From a virus, in the IMG/VR virus record IMGVR_UViG_3300037204_000013, positions 1-23,975 of that record: DNA of 23,975 nucleotides; one strand, written 5' to 3'. The notes below the pieces were generated by a model. It was not told where the DNA came from. It saw nothing but the letters and a program-made list of their open reading frames with translations, and searched no databases. This document shows positions 7,869 through 15,442 of the stretch, piece after piece (within the stretch, counting starts at the first letter, position 1; each line of letters begins with the position of its first letter). Position numbers and translations under genes: made by a program.

Positions 7869-9374
7869 ATGATCGACAAGCTCGAAGACGTCGTCTACAA
7901 GCGGGACATCGACACCGACACCCGGAAGAAGCTCGCAGGCGAAGGAAGCGCGTTGCCGGACGGGAGCTACCCGATCGAGAGCACGGGCGACCTGCACAAC
8001 GCCGCGGTCCTCGCCCGCTCAGGGCATGGGAACGTGTCGGCTGCCAAGGCGCTGATAGGTCGTCGCGCCAGGGCTCTCGGCGTTCCCAATCCCCTTACCA
8101 AGGCCGATGAGTTCAGCAGCGATGGGGAGCTGTGGAAGTCCGACGAGCATCACCTCGTCTACGGCACCGTTCTCGCCCCTGAACGCCGCGACAGCCAAGG
8201 CGACATCATCGTCAAGGAAGACGCCATCAGGACCGCTGCTCACCGCTACATGGAGGAATCTCGCGAGAGCGACGTGCAGCACGCCGTAGAGAAGGCCGAC
8301 GGTGTAGTTCTTGTGGAGAGCGCGATGGCACCCCACGACATGGTGATCGGCGGGAAGCCCGTCACGAAGGGCTCCTGGTTCGCCGCCTACAAGGTCACGG
8401 ACCCCGAGGTGTGGGGGAAAGTGAAGAAGGGTGAGCTGACCGGCTTCTCCATCAGAGGGCACGGCATACGGCTGGCCGACGAAGCGGTCCTGAAGGCAGC
8501 GGTCGAGCTTGGCAAGGCAGAGGCCGTCGAAGACGCCATCGAGAAGGCCCAGCTCACAGACATCGTCGTAGGCCGCGTCTCCCTTGTCGATAGCGCCGCC
8601 GTACGCGACGCGAGCGACCCCACGGCACCCCAGACTTTCCTGCTTTACAAGAACGATTCATCAACCCCCGAAGGAGGCACCATGCCGGATGCACCGACCG
8701 ATCTGGAGAAGGCGCAGGCCGACTTGGCTGCCGCCCAGGAGGCCCTTGAGAAGGCCAACGCCAACAGCGCTGAGGAGAAGGCCGCACGCGAAAAGGCCGA
8801 GAAGGAACGCGACGACCGGCCGATGGCCAAGAAAGACGACCCCGCTCCGTTGGATAAGAGCGAGCTGCCCGAGGCCGCACGCATCGCGCTAGAGAAGGCC
8901 GAGGCAGACGCCGCCGCGATGAGCGAGCGTCTGGAGAAGTCCGAGAAAGCCGCCACCGAGGCGAACGAGCTCGCGAAGGCCGAGCGTGACCAGCGTGTCA
9001 CGCGTGAGTGGATCGCGAAGGCCGAGACCGGGGAGCTGCGCGGCATCCAGGGCGCCCCCGGCGAGGTCGGGCCGTTGATGAAGCGCCTCGCGGAGGCCGC
9101 ACCCACGGATTGGGCGGAGTTCGAGAAGTCCACGCTCATCCCGATGGTCACGCAGGTCAACCAGAGCAATCTCCTGAAGGAGGCCGGTGTCGGCGGGGAA
9201 GGCCCCCCGATCGGGTCAGCCCTCGCGAAGTACAACGAGAAAGTTCAGGAGCTGCTGAAGAGTGACCACGAATTGACGCCCGCGAAGGCGAAAGAGCGGG
9301 TGTTGAAGTCCGAGCCGCAGTTGCAGGCCCAGATCGCTGAAGAGATGGGCACAGGCCAGCACGTAGCGCCGTAA
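7869..9374 (+). CDS. XkdF-like prohead protease fused to scaffold
   Basis: The 501-residue product has three parts. Residues 13-75 form a small helical domain with ALPDGSYPI (28-36) and DLHNAAVLA, seen in front of several phage prohead proteins. Residues 90-250 resemble the XkdF/S78-type serine protease: YGTVLAPERRDSQGDII (98-114), VQHAV with candidate catalytic His138, GELTGFSIRG with candidate nucleophile Ser194, and VSLVDSAAVRD (237-247). Residues 272-501 are a highly charged, Ala/Glu/Lys-rich coiled coil, typical of scaffold. Such enzymes cleave the scaffold, and often the capsid N-terminus, during maturation. The gene precedes the decoration and capsid genes, as expected. A second in-frame start at 8682 is listed separately. 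The catalytic residues are my assignment by pattern. Confidence 0.9.
   Translation: MIDKLEDVVYKRDIDTDTRKKLAGEGSALPDGSYPIESTGDLHNAAVLARSGHGNVSAAKALIGRRARALGVPNPLTKADEFSSDGELWKSDEHHLVYGTVLAPERRDSQGDIIVKEDAIRTAAHRYMEESRESDVQHAVEKADGVVLVESAMAPHDMVIGGKPVTKGSWFAAYKVTDPEVWGKVKKGELTGFSIRGHGIRLADEAVLKAAVELGKAEAVEDAIEKAQLTDIVVGRVSLVDSAAVRDASDPTAPQTFLLYKNDSSTPEGGTMPDAPTDLEKAQADLAAAQEALEKANANSAEEKAAREKAEKERDDRPMAKKDDPAPLDKSELPEAARIALEKAEADAAAMSERLEKSEKAATEANELAKAERDQRVTREWIAKAETGELRGIQGAPGEVGPLMKRLAEAAPTDWAEFEKSTLIPMVTQVNQSNLLKEAGVGGEGPPIGSALAKYNEKVQELLKSDHELTPAKAKERVLKSEPQLQAQIAEEMGTGQHVAP
8671..8677 (+). promoter_or_regulatory. Internal ribosome-binding site for nested scaffold
   Basis: The 7-base AAGGAGG lies 4 bases before an in-frame ATG inside the protease/scaffold gene. 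In the protein it encodes Glu-Gly-Gly, so it is compatible with both uses. It determines the proposed internal start. Confidence 0.6.
8682..9374 (+). CDS. Probable nested scaffold protein from an internal start
   Basis: Inside the protease gene, codon 272 is an ATG preceded by AAGGAGG (8671-8677), as strong a ribosome site as those of the other head genes here. The spacing of 4 bases matches that used at 18597. Translation from it would give 230 residues: the coiled-coil scaffold region without the protease. The codon falls exactly at the boundary between the last protease-like strand region and the helical scaffold. Phage lambda makes Nu3 scaffold from inside gene C in the same way. This is inferred from sequence; expression is unproven. 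Confidence 0.65.
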   Translation: MPDAPTDLEKAQADLAAAQEALEKANANSAEEKAAREKAEKERDDRPMAKKDDPAPLDKSELPEAARIALEKAEADAAAMSERLEKSEKAATEANELAKAERDQRVTREWIAKAETGELRGIQGAPGEVGPLMKRLAEAAPTDWAEFEKSTLIPMVTQVNQSNLLKEAGVGGEGPPIGSALAKYNEKVQELLKSDHELTPAKAKERVLKSEPQLQAQIAEEMGTGQHVAP

Positions 9375-9376
9375 GC

Positions 9377-9391
9377 CAGCGCCTCGCGCTG
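9377..9391 (+). repeat. Hairpin just after protease/scaffold stop
   Basis: CAGCGC, a 3-base loop (CTC) and GCGCTG form a perfect 6-bp stem two bases after the TAA at 9372-9374. No T-run follows, so it is not a classical intrinsic terminator. It may protect or separate the abundant downstream transcript, or be chance in GC-rich DNA. Confidence 0.4.
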
Positions 9392-9424
9392 ATCCACCTG
9401 CAAACACGTTGAAGGAGGCATCAC

Positions 9425-9814
9425 ATGGCCGGACAGAACATCGACCCGCATGACCAGCTCGGCGGGGTGGTGGCGGGCGAAAACCTCTCCGCTAAGCAGT
9501 TCTTCCTCGTCTACATCAAAGAATCCAACGGCAAGGCCTACCTCGCGACCACCGAAAAGCAGCACTGCTTCTCGTTGCAGAACGCGCCCGAAGAAAACCA
9601 GTATTGCGACCTCGCGGGGGTTCTCTCGCAGGTGAAGGTCGTGGCTGCTGAAGAAATCAAAGCGGGTGCTCTCGTGATCTGCAACAACGAAGGCAAGCTG
9701 AAGAAAGCGACCAACGGCAAAGGCGGCGTCATCGGCGTCGCGCTCTCCACCGGCAAAACGGGTGCGCTGATCCCCGTCGGCATGCCTTTGGGCGGGATCT
9801 ACACCGAAGCGTAA
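9425..9814 (+). CDS. Head decoration / capsid cement protein
   Basis: A 129-residue protein with a GAAGGAGG ribosome site before the ATG at 9425. It is beta-rich with short strands separated by Gly turns: DLAGVLSQVKVVAAEEIKAG (61-80), GALVICNNEGKLKKA and GKGGVIGVALSTG. This is the DUF2190/SPP1 gp12-like decoration pattern, in which a value such as GVAL is followed by a Pro-rich or Gly-rich end. It sits directly between the protease/scaffold and the major capsid gene, the normal place for a decoration protein. Such proteins bind the expanded capsid lattice from outside and stabilise it against DNA pressure. Family assignment is by pattern and position. Confidence 0.8.
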   Translation: MAGQNIDPHDQLGGVVAGENLSAKQFFLVYIKESNGKAYLATTEKQHCFSLQNAPEENQYCDLAGVLSQVKVVAAEEIKAGALVICNNEGKLKKATNGKGGVIGVALSTGKTGALIPVGMPLGGIYTEA

Positions 9815-9828
9815 GCCGCTTTCGTCTC

Positions 9829-9892
9829 GCGCTGGCACAGGCCCTTCGCGGCCACAGCCTCCCCGCAACCTACGGCTGGCCAGCGCCAGCGC
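9829..9892 (+). repeat. Inverted repeat in leader of capsid gene
   Basis: GCGCTGGC at 9829-9836 is matched by two overlapping copies of its complement, GCCAGCGC, at 9879-9886 and 9885-9892, with about 42-48 bases between. This is the 100-base gap before the capsid gene. The core TCGCGCTG also occurs after the protease gene at 9384-9391, so both gaps flanking the decoration gene carry it. Possible RNA structure; no promoter is recognised. Confidence 0.4.
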
Positions 9893-9914
9893 TCTCGAAA
9901 GGAAGTGAACGCAC

Positions 9915-10922
9915 ATGCCGAGCCAGCCAACGCAAGGCGAATTGCACATTAATCGGTTCCTGACGGACATGGCAATCGCCTACTCCCAGGAAGCGAAGAA
10001 CTTTATCGCAGGCCGCGTCTTCCCCGTCATCCCGGTACAGAAGGCCTCCGACCTGTACGTGATCTACAACCGGAGCTATTTCTACCGCGACGAGTTCGGG
10101 GTCAGGGCTCACGGTGCGCGCCCGAAGGCCGTCGGGTTCGAGATCGAAAAAGGCAAATACTCCTGTGAAGAGGAAGCAGTCGAGGTCAAGATCGATGACC
10201 GCGAACGTGCTAACGCAGACCAGCCGCTCGACCCGGACGTCACAGCACAGATGCTGCTCACGACACAGGCGTTGATTCACCGTGACCGGCTGTGGGCGGA
10301 AGAATACTTCAAGTCCGGCGTCTGGTCCGTGAACTGGGAAGGCAAGGAAAAAGCCCCCACGAAAAGCGAAGAAGAAACGGAACAGAAGTTCCTCCAGTTC
10401 GACCAGCCCGGCTCGGAACCGATCGAGTTCTTCGACCAGCGCCGTATCGACATCGGGTCCAAAACGGGGTACATGCCGAACAAGCTCGTCCTCGGCGCCG
10501 ACCTCTACAGGGTCCTGAAGAACCACCCCGCCGTCGTGGAACGCATCAAGTACACCCAGCGCGGGATCGTCACGACGGACATCCTCGCCGAGCTGTTCGA
10601 CGTCGAGGAGATCCTCGTCCCGTATGGCGTGTACAACAGCGCGGAAGAGGGCGTCACGCCGTCCTACAACTACATCATCGGCCGGAAGTCCGCGCTGTTG
10701 GCGTATGCCGCTCCCGCCCCGACGATCAACGCTCCGTCCGCCGGCTACAGCTTCGCGTGGACGGGGCTGCTGCCTGGCGTGTCTAACGCGTTTGGTGGGA
10801 TCATCCAGTCGGGCCGGGAAGAGCTGGCGCACTCCGATGTGTTCCAGTGCCGCACGGCGTTTACACAGGAGGTCACGGCCAGCGAACTCGCCGAGTATTT
10901 CGGCGAATGCGTATCGAGCTAG
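9915..10922 (+). CDS. Major capsid protein (HK97 fold)
   Basis: The 335-residue product has the outline of HK97-fold capsid proteins of the short, no-delta-domain type. It shows an N-terminal AKNFIAGRVFPVIPVQKASD (27-46), an E-loop region with YNRSYFYRDEFGVRAHG, a spine helix around TAQMLLTTQALIHRDRLWAEEYF, a P-domain with MPNKLVLGADLYRVLKNHP, and a C-terminal A-domain with GRKSALLAYAAP. It is 335 residues with no separate delta domain, and no obvious N-terminal scaffold of its own, which fits the separate scaffold gene upstream. The ribosome site AAAGGAAG lies before the ATG. It follows the decoration gene in the standard order. Confidence 0.92.
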   Translation: MPSQPTQGELHINRFLTDMAIAYSQEAKNFIAGRVFPVIPVQKASDLYVIYNRSYFYRDEFGVRAHGARPKAVGFEIEKGKYSCEEEAVEVKIDDRERANADQPLDPDVTAQMLLTTQALIHRDRLWAEEYFKSGVWSVNWEGKEKAPTKSEEETEQKFLQFDQPGSEPIEFFDQRRIDIGSKTGYMPNKLVLGADLYRVLKNHPAVVERIKYTQRGIVTTDILAELFDVEEILVPYGVYNSAEEGVTPSYNYIIGRKSALLAYAAPAPTINAPSAGYSFAWTGLLPGVSNAFGGIIQSGREELAHSDVFQCRTAFTQEVTASELAEYFGECVSS

Positions 10923-10925
10923 CTC

Positions 10926-11228
10926 ATGGCCTACATCGCGTTGAAACGGATGCTGTTCGGCCCGCAGAGGCTGGAGGTCGGCGACGAGGTCCCCTTCGAG
11001 CCGAACCGTGACTACGGGCTCATGTTGCGGCAGGGGTTGATCGCGGACACGGAGCGGGTGGCTGCGACAGCTGAGCAGCATGAGCAGGACATGGAGGGCG
11101 CCAGAGCCCGTATAAGGCAGCTGGAGGGCCTGTTGGCGGACGCGAGGGCGGAACTCCAGGCTGTGCAGGGGGAGCCCGCGAAAACGGCCAAGAAGGCCTC
11201 TAGGGGCGCTGCTGTAGCAGCGGCGTAA
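10926..11228 (+). CDS. Small coiled-coil head protein, unknown
   Basis: A 100-residue protein starting 3 bases after the capsid stop. The first 45 residues form a small beta-rich part (LKRMLFGPQRLEVGDEVPF), common in short proteins just after phage capsid genes. Residues 47-80 are a predicted coiled coil (HEQDMEGARARIRQLEGLL). The tail is Lys/Ala-rich. There is no strong ribosome site, so it is probably coupled to the capsid gene. It could be a head-assembly or neck-related accessory; the function is not known. Confidence 0.75.
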   Translation: MAYIALKRMLFGPQRLEVGDEVPFEPNRDYGLMLRQGLIADTERVAATAEQHEQDMEGARARIRQLEGLLADARAELQAVQGEPAKTAKKASRGAAVAAA

Positions 11229-11234
11229 GCGTCT

Positions 11235-11714
11235 TTGTGGTCCTATAGTGGCGATCCCGAGTCGAGCGGCAAGGATGCCGTGCGCTTCGAGATTCAGGAC
11301 ACCGAAGAAAAGGCCCAGCTCCTACAGGACGCCGAGATCGAAGCCGCGATCAACCGCGAAGCCGGAGAATCCCTTCCCCCCGGCACAGTCCCTCCGGAAC
11401 ATGCCCTCTTGAGTGCGGCTGCCCGCTGCTGTGAGATCCTCGCGAGGAAATTCTCTGCGCAGGCGGACACGGTCGTCGGGAGCCTCCAGACCATCTACTC
11501 CAAGTCAGCAGCCGGGTATGCGAAGCTCGCGAAAGAACTCCGCCTCCGCGCACAAGGCACCGCCGCCCCCGCAATGCCCGCTATCAGTCGTAGCGCGAAG
11601 AGGGGGTTGCGGGAAGACACCGACCGGGTGCAGCCGTTCTTCCGCCGTGACCAGCACAAGGTCCGGTTGCAGCGCGGTGAAGAACAGATCTTCCCGCAGG
11701 GGTTTGAGAACTGA
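11235..11714 (+). CDS. Head-tail connector (gp6-like adaptor)
   Basis: A 159-residue protein whose N-terminus WSYSGDPESSGKDAVRFEIQ (2-21), followed by DTEEKAQLLQDAEIEAAI, is a strong match to the connector proteins that bind beneath the portal (HK97 gp6/SPP1 gp15-like), with mostly helical content afterwards. I accept the TTG start at 11235 because the family begins with this W-x-Y-x-GDP sequence at its very N-terminus. The ribosome site is poor. Its stop shares a base with the next start (TGATG at 11712-11716). It forms a ring joining portal and head-closure protein in the neck. Confidence 0.85.
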   Translation: MWSYSGDPESSGKDAVRFEIQDTEEKAQLLQDAEIEAAINREAGESLPPGTVPPEHALLSAAARCCEILARKFSAQADTVVGSLQTIYSKSAAGYAKLAKELRLRAQGTAAPAMPAISRSAKRGLREDTDRVQPFFRRDQHKVRLQRGEEQIFPQGFEN

Positions 11715-12091
11715 TGCTGCCATACACCCTGAGCGAGATCTACACCCAGACGGTGGTCATCGAACGCGACGAGGCGGAACCTGATGAGTTCGGTGCTGTC
11801 ACTAAGGCTGAATGGCTGCCTGTCGGGGAAACGGTCTGCCGGTTGTGGTGGTGGAAGGGGTCGAAGTCCACGGCGAAGTCTGCATCCAACCAGTATGCGC
11901 GCCCCCAGGCGACCTATGACGAGACGGGCGGCGACCTAGCGTTGCCCTTGGACACGGATGTGAAAGTTACGGACCGTCTTGGTGCTGTCACGGACGTCTC
12001 GACTGGTGAAGTGATAGATGAAGGTCCTTTCAGGATCGTGTCGTTGAACCGTTATGAAGATCACATCGAGCTTTCTCTTGAGCGTCCCTGA
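11714..12091 (+). CDS. Head closure / head-tail stopper protein
   Basis: A 125-residue beta-rich protein. It has QTVVIERDEAEPDEFGAVT near the start, a Trp-rich strand (CRLWWWKG), then VTDRLGAVTDVSTG and the ending GPFRIVSLNRYEDHIELSL. The ending, with a D-H-I-E-L strand just before the C-terminus, is typical of phage stopper proteins that cap the connector and stop DNA leaking (HK97 gp7/SPP1 gp16 role). It overlaps the connector gene by one base and follows it in the expected order. Function is inferred from pattern plus gene order. Confidence 0.82.
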   Translation: MLPYTLSEIYTQTVVIERDEAEPDEFGAVTKAEWLPVGETVCRLWWWKGSKSTAKSASNQYARPQATYDETGGDLALPLDTDVKVTDRLGAVTDVSTGEVIDEGPFRIVSLNRYEDHIELSLERP

Positions 12092-12105
12092 CCGAAAGGA
12101 GCACT

Positions 12106-12348
12106 GTGCCGAAGCTGCTGATCCACAAGGAAGGGGAGACCCCCACGCTCGCCTCACCCGAGATGACAGCCGAGGAATGCGAGGCGCAGCGTCAGAGGGT
12201 GGAGGAGGTCATCAGCATCCGGTTCCGTGAGGGCGGCGTGGAGCAGGCAAGGGATGTCGCGGTCGATCTCGGCTGGTGTCAGATAGGCGCCCATGTCATC
12301 AAGGGCGTCAAGGTTATCGACGCGCCGCCGGCCGGGGAGGTGGAGTAA
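12106..12348 (+). CDS. Small neck-region protein, unknown
   Basis: An 80-residue protein with a GTG start at 12106 after GAAAGGAGC. It begins with a beta segment (PKLLIHKEG), has a charged helix (ECEAQRQRVEEVISIRF), and ends with WCQIGAHVIKGVKVID. I recognise no family. It overlaps the next gene by one base (TAATG). It sits between the head-closure gene and the first appendage gene, so it could belong to either group. Confidence 0.7.
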   Translation: MPKLLIHKEGETPTLASPEMTAEECEAQRQRVEEVISIRFREGGVEQARDVAVDLGWCQIGAHVIKGVKVIDAPPAGEVE

Positions 12349-12953
12349 TGCCTGTCACAGGAGAGCAGAAGAACATCGGCCTGAACGCGATGTGGCACAC
12401 CACCAACCGGTGGGTCGGCGCGATGACCGCATCCGCTGCGACCGCGGTGGAAGCTTCGGCGGTCGGCAAACAGATCAAAAAGACGCAGAGCTTGAAAAAC
12501 GGGAACGTCCTCTACTTCTCTGTGCTGTCCGGGGGCGCTGGCCTTGTGGCTTTGCGCCCCTACTATGTCATCGGGGAAAACGCTTCCCACTTCGAACTGG
12601 CGTTGACCGAAGGTGGCACCGCTGTTGAATTCACCACCGAATTGAAAGTCGCCAGCGAATATATCGTCCTGACCGAGATGTCTGGCGGCTCCTATGCCCG
12701 TATCGAAACGGCCTTCGGTGTGGCCTCGGAAGGCAAGACGGAAGACACCACGGAACACTCCATCAAAATCCCTGCGGGGAAAACGATCAACGCCGAGGGA
12801 TACAACGAAGCGGTCTCGGGTGTCGGGACGAGCAAAAAGTGGCTGGGGTTCAGCATCCTCACAACCCCCGAGTCCTACGGCTCAGAAGGCACGTATACGG
12901 TGAAATCTTCGGAGTCGGACATGAACCTCGCGGAAGGCACGCCTGCCCCATAG
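12348..12953 (+). CDS. Fibre-like appendage protein
   Basis: A 201-residue protein starting at the ATG that overlaps the upstream stop. Residues about 50-95 (LKNGNVLYFSVLSGGAGL, ALRPYYVIGENASHFELAL) form a short beta module seen in many phage tail proteins, in which a Tyr-Tyr-Val-Ile strand is followed by a Phe-x-Leu strand. The second half begins GGSYARIETAFG (about 116-127), the signature start of the small phage tail-fibre-like beta-sandwich also seen in the product at 19013. The original reading frame extends upstream to 12276, but that part is Arg-rich out-of-frame sequence. It is probably a virion surface protein; the receptor is unknown. Confidence 0.72.
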   Translation: MPVTGEQKNIGLNAMWHTTNRWVGAMTASAATAVEASAVGKQIKKTQSLKNGNVLYFSVLSGGAGLVALRPYYVIGENASHFELALTEGGTAVEFTTELKVASEYIVLTEMSGGSYARIETAFGVASEGKTEDTTEHSIKIPAGKTINAEGYNEAVSGVGTSKKWLGFSILTTPESYGSEGTYTVKSSESDMNLAEGTPAP

Positions 12954-12959
12954 GCCGCG

Positions 12960-15107
12960 ATGGCCCGGGAAACCAAAAAATACTCGTGCTTCCCGGGCGA
13001 AGCGAGTTTGCAGGAATGGACGGTCGAAGGCGGCACCCTAACGGAATACTTGGCGAAGACCACCGAAGAAGGCACGGAACCCTCAGAAACGGTGAAACTG
13101 AAAACGGCTTCTGAAGCGAAGAAGATACAGACCACGAAATTCGTGTTGCCGTCTGGCCTCAAAACGGCGTTGGAAGCCGGGGCTGTGGTAATAGCGGCCA
13201 CGGTCCATGTGAACGCTAAGGCCACCAAAAAAGCCAAAAACCTTCGCATTGGCTTCGTCACCCCCGAACTCTTTCAGACGTATGAAGCGACGACCACGCA
13301 GGGCTGGTTCTCGCTTAGCCTCACCCGCACCCAGGCTGAAGAACTCTCCAGCAAAGCCTCGCTCGAAGGGCTCGTTCTAAGCGCGGAACACAAAGGCGAA
13401 AGCGTCAGCCTCTTCGAGGGACCATACCTTTCCGTTGAAGTGGAAACGGAAACGGCTAGGGTGGTTCGCAGTAAAGGGTCAGCGAAAACCGCGAGCGGCG
13501 GGGAAGCCTCCATCACGGTCACCTCGTCAAACGCGGGCGACTGCTTGATCGTGGGGATCTCAACGGGCATAGCCGTTGCCGGTGCTACGGCAGTGAGCGA
13601 TAATCAAAGCTCTACCTATGTGCTGGACGCCGAATGGAATGATGGGATACACCCCACCCTCCAGGTCTGGAAAGCCAAAACGCCCACCGCTGGCGTGACC
13701 GAAGTCAAAGCAACCGGGCTCCCCACTACGGCGACGGTGAACCTTACGGTCGTGGAGACCTCAGCTATTGGTGTGAAGGACACGAGTGGCTCCGGGTCTG
13801 GCATCACGACTCTGGCGGCAACGGAAATCGAAGTGAGCACGGCCGCGAAACTTCAGGCCAGCAAAGGAGACTTCGCTATCGCCTGGTTCGCGAGCACGGG
13901 CTCGGGGGCGACGTTCACGCCCGGCGGCTCGATGACAGCCATCTCGGGTGCTAGCCAGACCGGCTTGTCTGTCGGCGGGGAGTACATATCGACGCCCGCT
14001 GAAGGCGCGACGTTCACTGCGAAGGGGACGTTCTCGGCCGCAGGGACATGGAGCGGTGCGGTGATCGCCTACAAGGTGGTCAGCTCCGAAGAAGTCTTCT
14101 CCGGGACTGCAGCTCTGCGTGGCGGTGCCGTGTTGAAGGCTACGGGGGGAAAGACGGCAGCCTCCACTGCCATCGTGACGGCGGCATCGAGAATGGTTGG
14201 GGCTGGAGGGAAGGCCGGTTCTGGCGCATCTACGCTCCGCGCTGGGGTGCCCGGGAGTGCCTCGGGTGCGAAGCTCGCCACCGGCTCCAGCGGGGTGCGG
14301 CCAGCATCGGTTCTCACGGGCTCTGGCTTGAAGGCGGCGGAAGGCGCTCCCGTGCTACATGGTGCAGCCGCACAGGCCACCTCGGGCAGCAAGAGCTTCC
14401 GGGCGCCTGCGAGCGTCCTCTCAGCGGCCCGTCAGGGTGCCTCTGGCGCCAAGAGCGCCACCGGGACGGCATCCGTCCCTTCCGGGGGGCGTGTGGCGTC
14501 TGTGGGGGGGAAGCTGGTGTCTGCGGTGGCGGCCCTTCTCGCCGGGTCACGTGTCACAGGCTCCGGGGCGAAGGGCGGACTCGGGGAAGGCCGGCTCCGT
14601 ACGGGCCTCGAGCTTCTCGCGCAGGGCACAGAACTGGTGTTCGCGGGGGTAGCGAGCCTACGCTCCGGCGGCTCCCTAGGCGCGACGGGAACGAAGTCGA
14701 CGCAGGGCGAAAGCCATGCCCGCACAGCACCCCACATTGCAGCCCTTGGCTTCAAGGCGATCCAGGGGCAGGCGCAGACACGGACCGCCGCAGAGACAAC
14801 CGTGCAGGGAGCGAAGGCGGGGCTCGGCGAAGGAACGATCCGGGCAAGCGCGCGTACTGGCGCGACAGGCATTAAGGGGGGCATCGGTAGCGCGTCCCTG
14901 CGTCTCAGCTCGCGGACGCTGCTGACGGGCGCGAAGACCGGGATAGGGCATGCGTTGCTGCGGGCTGCCGTCTGGCTCCTCCCTCCCGAGCCGCAGCCGG
15001 TGATCATTCCTCCCCTGTTTGCCTATGCGGCCCCCGTCAGCCAGCCCTTCGACGCCTACGCCGTGAGCGAGCAGGGTCTCTACAGCTATGCGGGGAGCAG
15101 CCAGTGA
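12960..15107 (+). CDS. Large virion adhesin-like protein with 20-residue repeats
   Basis: A 715-residue protein. Residues 1-165 resemble a jelly-roll/carbohydrate-binding-like N-terminal domain of minor tail proteins (an extended set of strands with GWFSLSLTRTQAEELSS at 115-131). Residues 166-375 look like an Ig-like/adhesin domain of alternating strands. Residues 379-659 are fourteen 20-residue repeats, listed separately, followed by a partial fifteenth copy. The last 40 residues carry a Pro-rich hinge (PPEPQPVIIPP) and three F/Y-A-Y-A-type segments. Such composition suits an elongated tail or neck appendage. The ATG is 6 bases after the previous stop; the ribosome site is weak. The stop overlaps the next gene (GTGA). 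No enzyme motif is visible. I do not know its receptor. Confidence 0.78.
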   Translation: MARETKKYSCFPGEASLQEWTVEGGTLTEYLAKTTEEGTEPSETVKLKTASEAKKIQTTKFVLPSGLKTALEAGAVVIAATVHVNAKATKKAKNLRIGFVTPELFQTYEATTTQGWFSLSLTRTQAEELSSKASLEGLVLSAEHKGESVSLFEGPYLSVEVETETARVVRSKGSAKTASGGEASITVTSSNAGDCLIVGISTGIAVAGATAVSDNQSSTYVLDAEWNDGIHPTLQVWKAKTPTAGVTEVKATGLPTTATVNLTVVETSAIGVKDTSGSGSGITTLAATEIEVSTAAKLQASKGDFAIAWFASTGSGATFTPGGSMTAISGASQTGLSVGGEYISTPAEGATFTAKGTFSAAGTWSGAVIAYKVVSSEEVFSGTAALRGGAVLKATGGKTAASTAIVTAASRMVGAGGKAGSGASTLRAGVPGSASGAKLATGSSGVRPASVLTGSGLKAAEGAPVLHGAAAQATSGSKSFRAPASVLSAARQGASGAKSATGTASVPSGGRVASVGGKLVSAVAALLAGSRVTGSGAKGGLGEGRLRTGLELLAQGTELVFAGVASLRSGGSLGATGTKSTQGESHARTAPHIAALGFKAIQGQAQTRTAAETTVQGAKAGLGEGTIRASARTGATGIKGGIGSASLRLSSRTLLTGAKTGIGHALLRAAVWLLPPEPQPVIIPPLFAYAAPVSQPFDAYAVSEQGLYSYAGSSQ
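14094..14975 (+). repeat. Tandem 60-bp-period array encoding 20-residue repeats
   Basis: Fourteen consecutive 20-residue units and one partial unit cover residues 379-672 of the 715-residue protein. Gly is at unit position 18 in all 14 full units, Lys at position 20 in 13 of 14 (398, 418, 438 and so on to 538, then 579-659; Glu558 replaces one). Gly is often at position 4 and Arg at position 9 in about 10 of 15. One unit, the tenth, is one residue longer. The DNA copies are diverged, so selection appears to keep the protein pattern. Confidence 0.88.
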
Positions 15108-15442
15108 ACGCAGGGACCGTCATCTGCCGCTTCTGCCTCTGCCTACGACCCCTAACCAAGGCAGAGGAACGCGTCTTCAACGAAGGTGGAGAACTTCCTC
15201 CCGAAGTGGGCTACAAACCCGCGACCGTGCGGTTCATCGAACGCGCCCCCGACGGAGAAGCCATCGTGAACCCAGACCTGGAAGAAGAGGCCGTCGGAGT
15301 GTATGAGATCGAGATCGAGGCAGTCGAGCCTGGGGTGTGGCGTTGGGAAGGCCAAGGCCTCAACACGGAAGGCGAGATCGTGGCCTCTACCGGGCCGCAG
15401 CATTTCTTCATCGAGGCGAAGGTGCAGGACATCTACGCATGA
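15104..15442 (+). CDS. Ig-like virion protein
   Basis: A 112-residue protein with a GTG start overlapping the stop of the repeat protein. The second half is a typical phage Ig-like/beta-sandwich pattern: ATVRFIERAPDGEAIV (40-55), then VGVYEIEIEAVEPGVWRWEGQ (64-84). The 'G-V-Y-x-I ... P-G-V-W-R-W-E-G' strand pair is common in small accessory proteins of high-GC phages that decorate tails or heads. The N-terminus has three cysteines (CRFCLC). Its stop overlaps the next start (ATGA). It resembles the product at 21939 in general plan. Confidence 0.7.
   Translation: MNAGTVICRFCLCLRPLTKAEERVFNEGGELPPEVGYKPATVRFIERAPDGEAIVNPDLEEEAVGVYEIEIEAVEPGVWRWEGQGLNTEGEIVASTGPQHFFIEAKVQDIYA

Noticed and set aside
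9377-9391. Intrinsic terminator after the protease gene
   Set aside because: The stem is only 6 bp and no T-run follows, so I list it only as a hairpin.
9870-11081. 403-residue reverse-strand reading frame opposite the major capsid gene
   Set aside because: It is the mirror of a high-GC capsid gene with strong codon bias, has no ribosome site or recognisable motif, and would be the only large gene on the minus strand.
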